NCBI RefSeq assembly: GCF_000310225.1
Contig: NZ_AMXF01000010.1
Location: 1-42,831, forward strand
Source of the DNA: Thauera phenylacetica B4P
Lineage (GTDB): Bacteria > Pseudomonadota > Gammaproteobacteria > Burkholderiales > Rhodocyclaceae
Reading direction: 5' to 3'
DNA length: 42,831 nt
The translations under genes and the position numbers were made by a program. Shown here in pieces: positions 7,266-17,067 of this stretch (within the stretch, counting starts at the first letter, position 1; each line of letters opens with the position of its first letter). The notes beneath the pieces were generated by a model that saw nothing but the letters and a program-made list of their open reading frames with translations, ran no database searches and was not told the origin of the DNA.

Positions 7266-7790
7266 ATGCGTCTGCTGATCATCTATTCGACCATCGACGG
7301 CCACACGCTCGAGATCTGCGAGCGCATCGCAGCGATCGTGCGCGACGCCGGTCACGAGGCGGAACTGGCCGAGGTCGCTGCGGTTTCCGCTGCCCAGCTC
7401 GACGCCTGCGACCGTGTCGTGATCGGCGCCAGCATCCGCTACGGCCACCATCGTCCTGCCGTGAAGGCCTTCATCGACCGCCACCAGGCGGCGCTCGAGG
7501 CGCGGCCCAACGCCTTCTTCTCGGTCAATGCGGTCGGCCGCAAGCCGCACAAGCGCCAGGCCGACACCAACCCCTACGTGCGCAAGTTCCTCGGCCAGAT
7601 CCGCTGGAAGCCACAGCAGATCGAGGTGTTCGGCGGCAAGATCGAGTACCCGCGCTACGGTTTCTTCGACCGCAACATGATCCGCCTGATCATGTGGATC
7701 ACCGGTGGCCCCACCGACCCGCGCTCGGTCACCGACTTCACCGACTGGGCACAGGTCGAGGCCTTCGCGCGGCGGCTGGTCCAGGGCTGA
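7266..7790 (+). CDS. hemG: Menaquinone/quinone-dependent protoporphyrinogen IX dehydrogenase HemG
   Basis: HemG is a flavodoxin-like FMN enzyme at the membrane that oxidises protoporphyrinogen IX to protoporphyrin IX, the penultimate step of haem synthesis, passing electrons to quinones. The 174-residue product has the FMN phosphate loop YSTIDGHTLEI (residues 6-16) and the HemG-specific long insert (FSVNAVGRKPHKRQADTNPYVRKFL, then IEVFGGKIEYPRYGFFDRNMIRLIMWITGGPTDP), so it is not a plain flavodoxin. Its length is close to E. coli HemG (181). I chose the ATG at 7266 because MRLLIIYSTIDG is the conserved start; the open frame upstream has no matching content. Confidence 0.93.
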   Translation: MRLLIIYSTIDGHTLEICERIAAIVRDAGHEAELAEVAAVSAAQLDACDRVVIGASIRYGHHRPAVKAFIDRHQAALEARPNAFFSVNAVGRKPHKRQADTNPYVRKFLGQIRWKPQQIEVFGGKIEYPRYGFFDRNMIRLIMWITGGPTDPRSVTDFTDWAQVEAFARRLVQG

Positions 7791-7841
7791 TGTCGCTGCG
7801 ATCGCGGCGGCAAATGGCCTGCGAGGGGGATCGTCGAATCC

Positions 7842-7846
7842 GGGAG
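7842..7846 (+). promoter_or_regulatory. Ribosome binding site that fixes the TTG start at 7852
   Basis: GGGAG with a five-base spacer to TTG. No in-frame ATG or GTG with a better site lies between the hemG stop and this point. Confidence 0.5.
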
Positions 7847-7851
7847 CCAGT

Positions 7852-8043
7852 TTGAAGAATTCCCGCGATCCGGATACGGAACCGACCCGCTGGGCGCTGT
7901 GGCGGCTCGACGACAACGACAACCGCTTCGTGGTGGCGGTGTTTGCGCGCCGTGAGGAGGCCGAAGCGGTCGCGCGCGCCTTCGAGGCGCACGGGCACAA
8001 GCAGACCTACTGGGTGGAGCTTGCGCACGGTGCCGCACCGTGA
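7852..8043 (+). CDS. Small 63-residue protein with a TTG start
   Basis: The frame MKNSRDPDTEPTRWALWR, then LDDNDNRFVVAVFARREEAEAVARAFEAHGHKQTYWVEL, starts at TTG 7852. GGGAG at 7842-7846 lies five bases before it. The N-terminal part is rich in charged residues and the C-terminal part reads as a beta-alpha-beta unit (WALWRL, EEAEAVARAFEAHG, QTYWVEL), which resembles a small conserved soluble domain. It starts 61 bases after hemG and may be cotranscribed. I recognise no family and infer no function. The same frame is open further upstream, but there it overlaps hemG and has no coding character. Confidence 0.6.
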   Translation: MKNSRDPDTEPTRWALWRLDDNDNRFVVAVFARREEAEAVARAFEAHGHKQTYWVELAHGAAP

Positions 8044-8068
8044 CGCGCCCGGATTTGAGAGCCGGCTT

Positions 8069-8221
8069 TGTAGGAGCGACGCAAGTCGCGATTGCGGCCT
8101 TCCAGCCCGCCCCATCACACATCGCGATACCTGGCCGCCGGACCGCCGTATCGCGACTTGCGTCGCTCCTACAGGGCCCCGTACGCTTGCGCAGAAGTCC
8201 GTAGGAGCGACGCAAGTCGCG
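8069..8221. repeat. REP-like element with three arms
   Basis: The 22-base arm at 8069-8090 (TGTAGGAGCGACGCAAGTCG and two further bases) occurs inverted and perfect at 8152-8173, and again in direct orientation at 8201-8221, here with one base less. It fills most of the gap between the 63-residue gene and the prfC stop and would fold into a strong stem-loop between the first two arms. It may also help end transcription of the two converging genes. Confidence 0.8.
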
Positions 8222-8281
8222 AACCTTCGCAGCGCGAGGCCTCCGCCGGGCGCCGCGCCGCCAGAGACGCAGCCGTAGGGA

Positions 8282-9889
8282 TCAGCCCAGCACTTCCCCG
8301 TGCTCGCGCGTGGCGTGGAAGGTGACCTTGGGCCACTTCTCCGCAGTCACCTCGAGGTTGTAGCGGCTGGTGGCCAGATAGACCGGGTTGCCGTCGATGT
8401 CCTTGCCCAGGCGCAGCGCCTGCTCGCGCTCGAAGTTGCGGCGGGTGACGTCGTCCGGGAAGGTGAGCCAGCGTGCCGTGTGGATGTCGGCGGGCTCGAA
8501 GATCGCATCGACCTTGTACTCGTCCTTCAGGCGCTGGGCGACGATCTCGAACTGCAGCACGCCGACCGCGCCGAGCAGCATCTGCCCGCCCTCGAGCTCG
8601 AAGACCTGGATGGCGCCTTCTTCGCCCAACTCCTGCAAACCCTTCTGCAATTGCTTGGATTTGAGCGGATCGCGCAGGCGCGCGGCGCGGAACATTTCGG
8701 GCGAGAAGTACGGAATGCCCTTGAAGCCGAGGTTCTCGCCTTCGGTCAGGGTGTCGCCGATCTGCAACTGGCCGTGGTTGTGGATGCCGACGATGTCGCC
8801 GGCCACACCATCTTCCATGATCACGCGCTCATTGGCCATGAACGTGAGCACATTGGCGAGCTTCATCTCGCGCCCGGCGCGTACGTGCTTCACTTTCATG
8901 CCGGCGCTGTAGCGCCCCGAGCAGATGCGGAAGAAGGCGATGCGGTCGCGGTGCCTCGGGTCCATGTTGGCCTGGATCTTGAACACGAAGCCGGTGAAGG
9001 CAGGTTCCGCCGGCTGCACCATGCGCGCGCCACCGTCGCGGGCCTGCGGCGGTGGCGCCCAGTCGATCAGCGACTGCAGGATCTCCTGCACGCCGAAGTT
9101 GTTGATACCCGAGCCGAAGAACACCGGGCTCTGCTTGCCGGCGAGGAAGTCGTCGAGATCGAAGGGTGGCGAAGCGCCGTCGATCAGGTCTACATCTTCG
9201 CGCAACTGGCCGACTTCCATCGGGAAGCGCTTGTCGAGTTCGGGGTTGTCCAGGCCCTTGATGATCTCGCCGTCGGTGCGCCGCTCCTCACCTGGGGTGA
9301 AGGTCAGCACCTGGTGCTGCAGCAGGTGATACACGCCGCGGAAGGACTTGCCCATGCCGAGCGGCCAGGTCACCGGCGCGCAGGTGATCTTGAGCACGTC
9401 CTCGATCTCGGCGAGCAGCTCGAAGGGCTCGCGCACCTCGCGGTCCATCTTGTTCACGAAGGTGATGATCGGCGTGTTGCGCAGGCGGCAGACCTCGAGC
9501 AGCTTGATGGTCTGCGCCTCCACGCCCTTGGCGGCGTCGATCACCATCACCGCGGCATCCACCGCGGTCAACACGCGGTAGGTGTCTTCGGAGAAGTCCT
9601 CGTGACCCGGGGTGTCGAGCAGGTTCACCGTGTGTCCCTGATACTCGAACTGCATCACCGAGCTCGACACCGAGATGCCGCGCTGCTTCTCCACTTCCAT
9701 CCAGTCGGAGGTGGCATGGCGGGCGGATTTGCGCGCCTTCACCGTGCCGGCGAGCTGGATGGCGCCGCCGAACAGCAGCAGCTTCTCGGTGAGCGTGGTC
9801 TTGCCCGCGTCGGGGTGGGCGATGATGGCGAAGGTGCGGCGCTTTTCGACGTCGCGCAGCAGCTCGGGCGGGAAGGGGGTGGTGGTCAT
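8282..9889 (-). CDS. prfC: Peptide chain release factor 3 (RF3)
   Basis: RF3 is a translational GTPase that removes RF1/RF2 from the ribosome after termination. The 535-residue product has the GTPase signatures in order: G1 AHPDAGKTT (near residues 25-33), switch [16 protein letters not shown]3 DTPGHEDFS and G4 NKMDRE. The RF3-type domains II and III follow ([42 protein letters not shown]). Its length agrees with E. coli PrfC (529). I chose the ATG at 9887-9889 because [31 protein letters not shown] is the usual N-terminus; the upstream open frame is not conserved in character. The gene is preceded by a small lipoprotein gene in the same direction, with a 137-base gap. Confidence 0.96.
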   Translation of the reverse strand: MTTTPFPPELLRDVEKRRTFAIIAHPDAGKTTLTEKLLLFGGAIQLAGTVKARKSARHATSDWMEVEKQRGISVSSSVMQFEYQGHTVNLLDTPGHEDFSEDTYRVLTAVDAAVMVIDAAKGVEAQTIKLLEVCRLRNTPIITFVNKMDREVREPFELLAEIEDVLKITCAPVTWPLGMGKSFRGVYHLLQHQVLTFTPGEERRTDGEIIKGLDNPELDKRFPMEVGQLREDVDLIDGASPPFDLDDFLAGKQSPVFFGSGINNFGVQEILQSLIDWAPPPQARDGGARMVQPAEPAFTGFVFKIQANMDPRHRDRIAFFRICSGRYSAGMKVKHVRAGREMKLANVLTFMANERVIMEDGVAGDIVGIHNHGQLQIGDTLTEGENLGFKGIPYFSPEMFRAARLRDPLKSKQLQKGLQELGEEGAIQVFELEGGQMLLGAVGVLQFEIVAQRLKDEYKVDAIFEPADIHTARWLTFPDDVTRRNFEREQALRLGKDIDGNPVYLATSRYNLEVTAEKWPKVTFHATREHGEVLG

Positions 9890-10026
9890 CGGGGCTCGTC
9901 GGCAGGAAAGCAAAAACCGCCTGCCCGAGGTCGGGCGCGGCGGGACGAGCGGGATTCTATCAAGCAATCAGGGGGATGCCGCGCCGCGGGGTGAACGGCG
10001 GGCGGCACCGCGAGGGGACGTGGTGC

Positions 10027-10245
10027 CTACTTCTGCTTGCCGACCTGGTCGCCGATGACGCCACCGATGGCGGCACCGCCCACGGTACCGAGGATGCCGC
10101 CGTTGCTCACCACGGCGCCGGCCACGCCGCCGACCGCGGCGCCGGTAGCCGCGCTCTTCTCGCGCGAAGACAGGTTGTCCCAGGTGGCGCAGCCGCTCGC
10201 CGCAAAGGTGATGAGCAGGGCGGGGATGAGGGTACGGGCTTTCAT
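10027..10245 (-). CDS. Glycine-zipper lipoprotein (OsmB/SlyB-like)
   Basis: The 72-residue product has a lipoprotein signal with the lipobox ASGC (Cys19). It continues with a glycine/alanine-rich hydrophobic domain (GAAVGGVAGAVVSNGGILGTVGGAAIGGVIGDQVGKQK) made of GxxxG-type repeats, the glycine-zipper 2TM pattern found in OsmB- and SlyB-like outer-membrane lipoproteins. Such proteins are often induced by envelope or osmotic stress and insert into or line the outer membrane. A strong AAGGAGG lies five bases ahead of the ATG at 10243-10245. It is a separate short gene between fumC and prfC on the same strand, with gaps over 130 bases on each side, so it is probably transcribed on its own. Confidence 0.88.
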   Translation of the reverse strand: MKARTLIPALLITFAASGCATWDNLSSREKSAATGAAVGGVAGAVVSNGGILGTVGGAAIGGVIGDQVGKQK

Positions 10246-10481
10246 GATGGCCTCCTTGTGATGGTCGGTGCGCGGTGGAAAGGGGATTCCGCCGCGCTGT
10301 CGGGGTGTGCGCAGTATGAGTGCGGGATCGACCCCGGGATCCCGGCACAGCGTTGCGAATTGTTTCTCACCCGCGAGAGGGTGGGGACCCGCGCACAGCC
10401 GCCATTCGGCGCCCTTGCCGCAGCCCTGCCGGGTGCGCGTGCGCGTGCTCGAGCGATCACGATCACATCCGGATGCAGCTT

Positions 10482-11864
<1,383 letters not shown>

Positions 11865-12001
11865 GTTCGGCCTCCACGGGCGGGCTGACGGGAAATTCCG
11901 GACCCTGCACGTCGGACGCCGCCGAAGCCGCTCTTGTTCCGCGGCACGCCGCGCGGCAGCATGTGGCCGGTTCCCGTCCAATCCGTCACCGGCGCACCGC
12001 C

Positions 12002-13141
12002 ATGTTCCTGCTCGATGCCTCGCTCGCCCAGTCCATCGTCGATCGCGCGATGCAGATTCTGCACACCAACGTCAACGTGATGGACGAGCGCGGGCTGGTC
12101 ATCGCCAGCGGCGACCGCGCGCGCCTCGGGACCCGCCACGAGGGTGCGCTGCTGGTGCTCGCGCAGGGGCGGGCGGTGGAGGTCGACGAGGCGGTCGCGC
12201 AGCGCCTGCACGATACCCGACCGGGCATCAACCTGCCCCTGCGTGCGGAAGGCAGGGTGGTGGGGGTGGTGGGCCTGAGCGGCGAACCCGATGCTGTCCG
12301 CCAGCACGCCGAGCTGGTCCGACTGGCGGCCGAGACCATGCTGGAGCAGGCGCAATGGATGCAGATGCTCGCGCGCGACCAGCGCCTGCGCGAGGAGCTG
12401 GTGCTGCAGCGGATCGGCGTGTCCCCGCCGGGCGCCGGGCTGGACGACTGGGCGCGCCGCCTCGGCGTCGATCTCGCCCGACCGTGCGTCGCCTTGCTGA
12501 TCGACATCGCCGACGCGGGGCTGGCGGCCGATGCCGTCCTCGCCGCGCAGCAGCGCCTGCGCCGGCTGCTTGCCGAGCACGAGCCCGGCCTGGCCTGTGC
12601 CCCGGTGACGCTGCGCGAGCTGGCCGTACTGATGCCCTTGCCCGCTGCGGCATCCGATCTGCGGGGCCGCCTCCAGAGCCTGCACGAACGCCTGCGCGGT
12701 GAGGGCAGCGGGCAGCCCTGTCTTGCCCTCGGTGGGTATTTCGGTGGCGACGATGGCCTCGTGCGTTCCTGGCAGTCTGCGCGCGCCACGCTGCAGGCCG
12801 GGCGCCGCCATCGCCCGCAGGCGGCGATCCACTGCTACGACGAACTCACCCTGCCGGTGCTGCTCGCCGGCCTGGGCGAGGGCTGGCGGGCCGACGAACT
12901 GCGCCTTCCATTGCGCCGCCTCGCGCGGCACGACCGCGACGGCCAGTTGCGGCGCACACTGGCGGCGTGGTTCGCGCACGACATGAAGGCGGCGCCGAGC
13001 GCCGGCGCGCTCCATGTGCATCGAAACACCCTCGAGTACCGCCTGCGCCGCATTGGAGAGATCACCGCACTGGACCTCTCCCGTCTGAACGACTGCCTGC
13101 TGCTGTTCATCGGCCTCGAACTGGATGTTGGTGAGGCATAG
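12002..13141 (+). CDS. cdaR: Sugar diacid (aldarate) regulator CdaR
   Basis: CdaR activates genes for D-glucarate, D-galactarate and D-glycerate use in E. coli. The 379-residue product begins with the sugar-diacid recognition domain ([38 protein letters not shown], roughly residues 1-135). It then has a GGDEF-like middle section and ends with the PucR-type helix-turn-helix ([39 protein letters not shown], about 335-375). Its length matches E. coli CdaR (385). It lies directly upstream of garK, 128 bases apart on the same strand, and faces the garD to gudD gene set. The start matches the family; no Shine-Dalgarno is evident. A 14-bp palindrome in the cdaR-garK gap could be its operator. Confidence 0.92.
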   Translation: MFLLDASLAQSIVDRAMQILHTNVNVMDERGLVIASGDRARLGTRHEGALLVLAQGRAVEVDEAVAQRLHDTRPGINLPLRAEGRVVGVVGLSGEPDAVRQHAELVRLAAETMLEQAQWMQMLARDQRLREELVLQRIGVSPPGAGLDDWARRLGVDLARPCVALLIDIADAGLAADAVLAAQQRLRRLLAEHEPGLACAPVTLRELAVLMPLPAAASDLRGRLQSLHERLRGEGSGQPCLALGGYFGGDDGLVRSWQSARATLQAGRRHRPQAAIHCYDELTLPVLLAGLGEGWRADELRLPLRRLARHDRDGQLRRTLAAWFAHDMKAAPSAGALHVHRNTLEYRLRRIGEITALDLSRLNDCLLLFIGLELDVGEA

Positions 13142-13147
13142 TCGGGT

Positions 13148-13176
13148 TTGACAATAAAACCTGTATTCAAGGTACT
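13148..13176 (+). promoter_or_regulatory. Candidate garK promoter (good -35, poor -10)
   Basis: TTGACA at 13148-13153 is a perfect -35. At a 17-base spacing the -10 position (13171-13176) reads GGTACT, only three of six. A perfect -35 with a weak -10 may suit an activator-dependent promoter. It starts just after the cdaR stop. Confidence 0.35.
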
Positions 13177-13177
13177 T

Positions 13178-13191
13178 TGTTTGTGCAAACA
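13178..13191. promoter_or_regulatory. 14-bp palindrome in the cdaR-garK gap, candidate CdaR operator
   Basis: TGTTTG and CAAACA are perfect inverted arms around TG. It lies downstream of the candidate garK -10 and 79 bases before the garK ATG. Assignment to CdaR is inference from position. Confidence 0.35.
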
Positions 13192-13269
13192 GACGATTGA
13201 TTGTCGGCCGGCTGGGAATAAGCTCCACTTCAGCGGGCATTCGACCCGCAGCGACCGGAGACCCTGCCA

Positions 13270-14424
13270 ATGAAAAAGATCGTCATCGCCCCCGATTCCT
13301 ACAAGGAGAGCCTGTCCGCGCTCGAGGTCGCGCAGGCGATCGAAGCCGGCTTTCGCCAGGTCTTCCCCGCCGCCGAGTACGTGCTGGTGCCGGTCGCCGA
13401 TGGTGGCGAGGGTACGGTCGACGCCATGGTGGCCGCCACCGCTGGGCGCAGAGAGGTCGTCGCCGTGAGCGGCCCGCTCGGCGAGCCGGTGGAGGCCTTC
13501 TACGGCCTCACTGGCGACGGCGACACCGCGGTGATCGAGATGGCGGCCGCCAGCGGCCTGGCGCTGGTGCCGCCGGACCGGCGCAATCCGCTGGTGACCA
13601 CCTCGCGCGGCACCGGCGAGCTGATCCGCGCCGCGCTCGACGCTGGCGCGCGCGGCTTCATCCTCGGCATCGGCGGCAGCGCCACCAACGACGGCGGCGC
13701 CGGCATGGTGCAGGCGCTGGGCGCGCGCCTGCTCGACGCGCAGGGGCTCGAGCTCGGCCCGGGCGGTGGTGCGCTCGCCGACCTCGATCGCATCGACGTC
13801 TCCGCGCTCGATCCCCGCCTGAAGGAGTGCCGCATCGAAGTCGCTTGCGATGTGGACAACCCGCTCACCGGCGCGCGCGGCGCCTCGGCGGTGTTCGGCC
13901 CGCAGAAAGGCGCCACGCCCGAGATGGTGCAGGCGCTGGACGCCAACCTCGCCCGCCTCGCCCGCATCGTCGAGCGCGACCTCGGCGTGGCGGTCGACAC
14001 GGTGCCCGGCGCCGGCGCGGCCGGCGGCATGGGCGCGGCGATGCTGGCCTTCTTCGGCGCGACGCTCAAGCCCGGCATCGAGATCGTCACCGCGGCGGTG
14101 GACCTCGACACGCAGGTACGCGACGCCGACCTGGTGATCACCGGCGAGGGCCGCATCGACTTCCAGACCGTGCATGGCAAGACGCCGATCGGCGTCGCCC
14201 GCGTCGCCAAGCGCCATGGCAAGGCGGTGATCGGCATCGCCGGTTCGCTCGGCGCCGACGTCGGCGTGGTGCACGCGCACGGCATCGACGCGGTGTTCAG
14301 CGTGCTGGGCAAGCCGTGCACGCTGGACGAGGCGTTGCGCGACGCGGCCGCCAACGTGGAGCTCACGGCGCGCAACGTCGCGGCGGTGCTACGGCTCGGC
14401 TCGGCTGCCCCGTCCGGCGCCTGA
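13270..14424 (+). CDS. garK: Glycerate 2-kinase GarK
   Basis: GarK phosphorylates D-glycerate to 2-phosphoglycerate with ATP, the last dedicated step of the aldarate and glycerate route before enolase. The 384-residue product opens with [28 protein letters not shown], the typical GarK/GlxK N-terminus. It contains [57 protein letters not shown] and [17 protein letters not shown], all family hallmarks. E. coli GarK has about the same length (381). GGAG about ten bases before the ATG supports the start. It follows cdaR and converges on pyk, whose product acts two steps later (after enolase, not in this window). Confidence 0.95.
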   Translation: MKKIVIAPDSYKESLSALEVAQAIEAGFRQVFPAAEYVLVPVADGGEGTVDAMVAATAGRREVVAVSGPLGEPVEAFYGLTGDGDTAVIEMAAASGLALVPPDRRNPLVTTSRGTGELIRAALDAGARGFILGIGGSATNDGGAGMVQALGARLLDAQGLELGPGGGALADLDRIDVSALDPRLKECRIEVACDVDNPLTGARGASAVFGPQKGATPEMVQALDANLARLARIVERDLGVAVDTVPGAGAAGGMGAAMLAFFGATLKPGIEIVTAAVDLDTQVRDADLVITGEGRIDFQTVHGKTPIGVARVAKRHGKAVIGIAGSLGADVGVVHAHGIDAVFSVLGKPCTLDEALRDAAANVELTARNVAAVLRLGSAAPSGA

Positions 14425-14451
14425 GCGCGCGTTCGCACCGCATGCCGGGCA

Positions 14452-14471
14452 GGCGGCCCCGTGCGGCCGCC
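14452..14471. terminator. Candidate bidirectional terminator between garK and pyk
   Basis: Perfect 7-bp inverted arms GGCGGCC and GGCCGCC enclose a six-base loop midway in the 59-base convergent gap. CTT follows on the + side; there is no long T-tract, so efficiency is uncertain. Confidence 0.5.
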
Positions 14472-14483
14472 CTTGCGCTGCGG

Positions 14484-15923
14484 TCAGCGTGCCGGCTCGG
14501 GATGCTCCCCGACCCGCACGATCTTCATCGTGTTGGTGCCGCCGCTGCTGCCGATCGGCTCGCCGATGGTGAGCACGATCAGGTCGCCCCGGTCGACGAT
14601 GCCGCGACGCAGCAGCAGTTGTTCCGCTTCCCACAGCAACAGGTCGCGGTCGTCGGTCCGCTGCTCGATCAGCAGCGGGCGCACGTCGCGGTACAGCGTC
14701 ATCTGGTCGTGGGCGCGGGGTTCGGGCGTGAGCGCGTAGATCGGCACGCCGGCATTGAGTCGGCTCATCCACAGTGCGGTGGAGCCGGTCTGGGTGAGCG
14801 AGGCGATCGCCTTCACCTTGAGGTGATAGGCGGTCCAGATCGCTGCCATTGCGATCGATTCGTCGATGCGGGTGAAGACGCGGTTCAGCAACTCGCGATC
14901 GAGCCCGATCTCGGCCGATTTTTCCGCTTCCTCGCACACCCGGCTCATCGACTCGATCACTTCGACCGGGTATTTGCCGGCGGCGGTCTCGGCCGACAGC
15001 ATCACCGCGTCGGTGCCGTCGAGCACCGCGTTGGCCACGTCCGAGACCTCGGCGCGGGTGGGCACCGGGCTGGTGATCATCGACTCCATCATCTGCGTGG
15101 CGGTGATGGTGAGCTTGTTGCGGTCGCGCGCGGCGCGGATCATCTTCTTCTGCAGCGCTGGCACCGCGGCGTCGCCGACCTCCACCGCGAGGTCGCCGCG
15201 CGCCACCATGATGCCGTCGGAGGCGTCGAGGATCTCGTCGAGGTTGGCCACCGCCTCGGTGCGCTCGATCTTGGCGATCAAGAGCGCGGCGCAGCCGGCG
15301 GCGCGCATGAGCTGGCGCGCCATGTACATGTCGGCCGCGCTCTTGGGGAAGGACACCGCGACGAAGTCCACGCCGATGAGCGCGGCGGTGCGGATGTCGT
15401 CCATGTCCTTGGCGGTGAGCGCGGGCGCGGTGAGCCCGCCGCCCTGGCGGTTGATGCCCTTGTTGTTCGACAGCTCGCCGCCGACCTTCACGAGGGTGTG
15501 GATCTCGTGGCCGACCACGCGCTGCACGGTGAGCTTGAGGCGGCCGTCGTCGAGCAGCAGCACGTCGCCCGGCTTCACGTCCTTGGGCAGGTCCTTGTAG
15601 TCGAGGCCGACGCGCTGGGCGTTGCCGAGCTCGCAGCGGGCGTCGAGGATGAAGGGCGCGTCGCGGGTCAGCGTCACGCGGCCTTCCTCGAACTTGCCGA
15701 CGCGGATCTTGGGCCCCTGCAGGTCGGCGAGGATGCCCACCGGGCGGCCGGCGTTCGCGGCCGCCTTGCGGATCGCCTCGGCGCGCGCGATGTGGTCGCT
15801 GGCCTTGCCATGGGAGAAGTTCATGCGCACCACATCGACCCCGGCCTGTACCATGCGGGCGAGGATCTGCGGGTCGGACGAGGCGGGGCCGAGGGTGGCG
15901 ACGATCTTGGTCTGGCGGGTCAT
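14484..15923 (-). CDS. pyk: Pyruvate kinase
   Basis: Pyruvate kinase converts phosphoenolpyruvate and ADP to pyruvate and ATP. The 479-residue product starts MTRQTKIVATLGPASSDP and includes MNFSHG, GPKIRVGKFEEG, the catalytic lysine motif IAKIERTEA, the metal-site motif MVARGDLAVEV and ATQMMESMI, all as expected. Its length agrees with other bacterial pyruvate kinases. It lies at the end of the - strand gene set, 64 bases after the EamA gene, convergent with garK. That placement suggests it serves the 2-phosphoglycerate arising from GarK, after enolase made elsewhere. Pyk genes are also found beside glycerate-pathway genes in other proteobacteria. Whether this is the only pyruvate kinase of the organism cannot be told from here. 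Confidence 0.95.
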   Translation of the reverse strand: MTRQTKIVATLGPASSDPQILARMVQAGVDVVRMNFSHGKASDHIARAEAIRKAAANAGRPVGILADLQGPKIRVGKFEEGRVTLTRDAPFILDARCELGNAQRVGLDYKDLPKDVKPGDVLLLDDGRLKLTVQRVVGHEIHTLVKVGGELSNNKGINRQGGGLTAPALTAKDMDDIRTAALIGVDFVAVSFPKSAADMYMARQLMRAAGCAALLIAKIERTEAVANLDEILDASDGIMVARGDLAVEVGDAAVPALQKKMIRAARDRNKLTITATQMMESMITSPVPTRAEVSDVANAVLDGTDAVMLSAETAAGKYPVEVIESMSRVCEEAEKSAEIGLDRELLNRVFTRIDESIAMAAIWTAYHLKVKAIASLTQTGSTALWMSRLNAGVPIYALTPEPRAHDQMTLYRDVRPLLIEQRTDDRDLLLWEAEQLLLRRGIVDRGDLIVLTIGEPIGSSGGTNTMKIVRVGEHPEPAR

Positions 15924-15987
15924 TGCGAGCGTTCTCGGGGCAGGTTTCGGGTACGGGATTGAGAGGTGGTGGGCGGGTCAGGGCGCC

Positions 15988-16986
15988 TCAGTGCGAGGGC
16001 CCGCCGGTCTTGCGGGTGGTTTGCGGTTGCTGGATCGGCGCCGACGCAACGGTGAGCGAGGGTGTCTTCTCGGTGGTCACCCACCAGATGCCGGCCGACA
16101 CCATCGCCAGGGCGAGCGCATTGCGCCACTGAAGGATGTCCTCGCCGAGGAAGATCGCCGACAGCAAGGCTCCGAACACCGGGATGAGGAAGTTGTACAC
16201 CGTGACCATGCCGACGCGGTTGTACTTGAGCAGGGTTGCCCAGAGGGCGAAGGCTGCCGAGGACAGGACCACCATGTAGGCCAGCAGTGCCGTGGAGGCG
16301 AGGGTGAAGCCCTCGAGCGTGCCGCCGCCGCCATAGCCCATCAGCAGCAGCACCGCGCCGCCGATCGATAGCTGATGACCGGTCATCACCATCGAATCCA
16401 TGCGCTGCGAGATGCGCTTGCCGAAGATCGTCGCCGCAGACAGAACGAAGGCCGCGATGACGATGAAGCCCTCGCCGAGCAGGGTGAACTCGAAATCCAG
16501 CCCGGCGCCGCCCCCGGCGAGGTTCACCACCATGACGCCTGCGAAGCCCACCGCGCAGCCGAGCGCCTTGCGATAGCTCAGGCGGTCGTTGTGGTAAATG
16601 AAGTGCGCCAGCAGCACGCTGAAGAAGGTGCCGGTGGCGTTCAGGATCGATCCCTTCACCCCGGTCGTGTACGCGAGACCGATGTAGAAGAAGACGTATT
16701 GCAGTGTGGTCTGGGTGACGCCAAGCAGGGCCAGTGCGCCAAGATCACGAGCGCCGAAGCAGAACACCGGCTTGTTCATGATCCGGGCCAGTACCAGCAG
16801 CACCCAGCCGGCGAAGAGGAAGCGCCAGCCGGCGAACACGAGCTTGCCGGGGATGTCGTCGGCGGCGATGCCGAACATCGCGTAGCCGTTCTTGATCGCG
16901 GGGTAGGCGCTGCCCCACAGCAGGCAGCACAGGGTGGCGAGCAGGAAGACGGCCTTCGGGCCGGAGAACAAGTTGCGGCTATCCAC
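15988..16986 (-). CDS. EamA/DMT-family transporter
   Basis: The 332-residue product has about ten hydrophobic segments in two EamA repeats (for example AVFLLATLCCLLWGSAYPAIKNGY near the start, and ALWATLLKYNRVGMVTVYNFLIPVFGALLSAIFLGEDI in the second repeat), the drug/metabolite transporter pattern. DMT members export or import amino acids, sugars or other metabolites; the substrate cannot be read from sequence. The start is GTG at 16986, with GGGAG nine bases upstream. The gene lies between garD (81 bases) and pyk (64 bases) on the same strand, so a link to aldarate or hexuronate traffic is plausible but unproven. The tail after about residue 305 (Thr/Ser/Gln/Pro-rich) is cytoplasmic in character. 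Confidence 0.88.
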   Translation of the reverse strand: MDSRNLFSGPKAVFLLATLCCLLWGSAYPAIKNGYAMFGIAADDIPGKLVFAGWRFLFAGWVLLVLARIMNKPVFCFGARDLGALALLGVTQTTLQYVFFYIGLAYTTGVKGSILNATGTFFSVLLAHFIYHNDRLSYRKALGCAVGFAGVMVVNLAGGGAGLDFEFTLLGEGFIVIAAFVLSAATIFGKRISQRMDSMVMTGHQLSIGGAVLLLMGYGGGGTLEGFTLASTALLAYMVVLSSAAFALWATLLKYNRVGMVTVYNFLIPVFGALLSAIFLGEDILQWRNALALAMVSAGIWWVTTEKTPSLTVASAPIQQPQTTRKTGGPSH

Positions 16987-17067
16987 GAGATCGGGCTCCC
17001 TGAAAAGTGGCTTGCGCGCAGCTTCCTCGCGGAAGGCGCGCGCGGGGGCAAAGCGGGGGATGAAGGA

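Noticed and set aside
6717-8000. A 427-codon - strand frame opposite the exported protein and hemG
   Set aside because: Antisense shadow of convincing + strand genes with signal peptide and flavodoxin motifs; no recognisable domain in the shadow.
8300-9994. A 564-codon + strand frame opposite prfC
   Set aside because: Shadow of RF3, which carries complete GTPase motifs.
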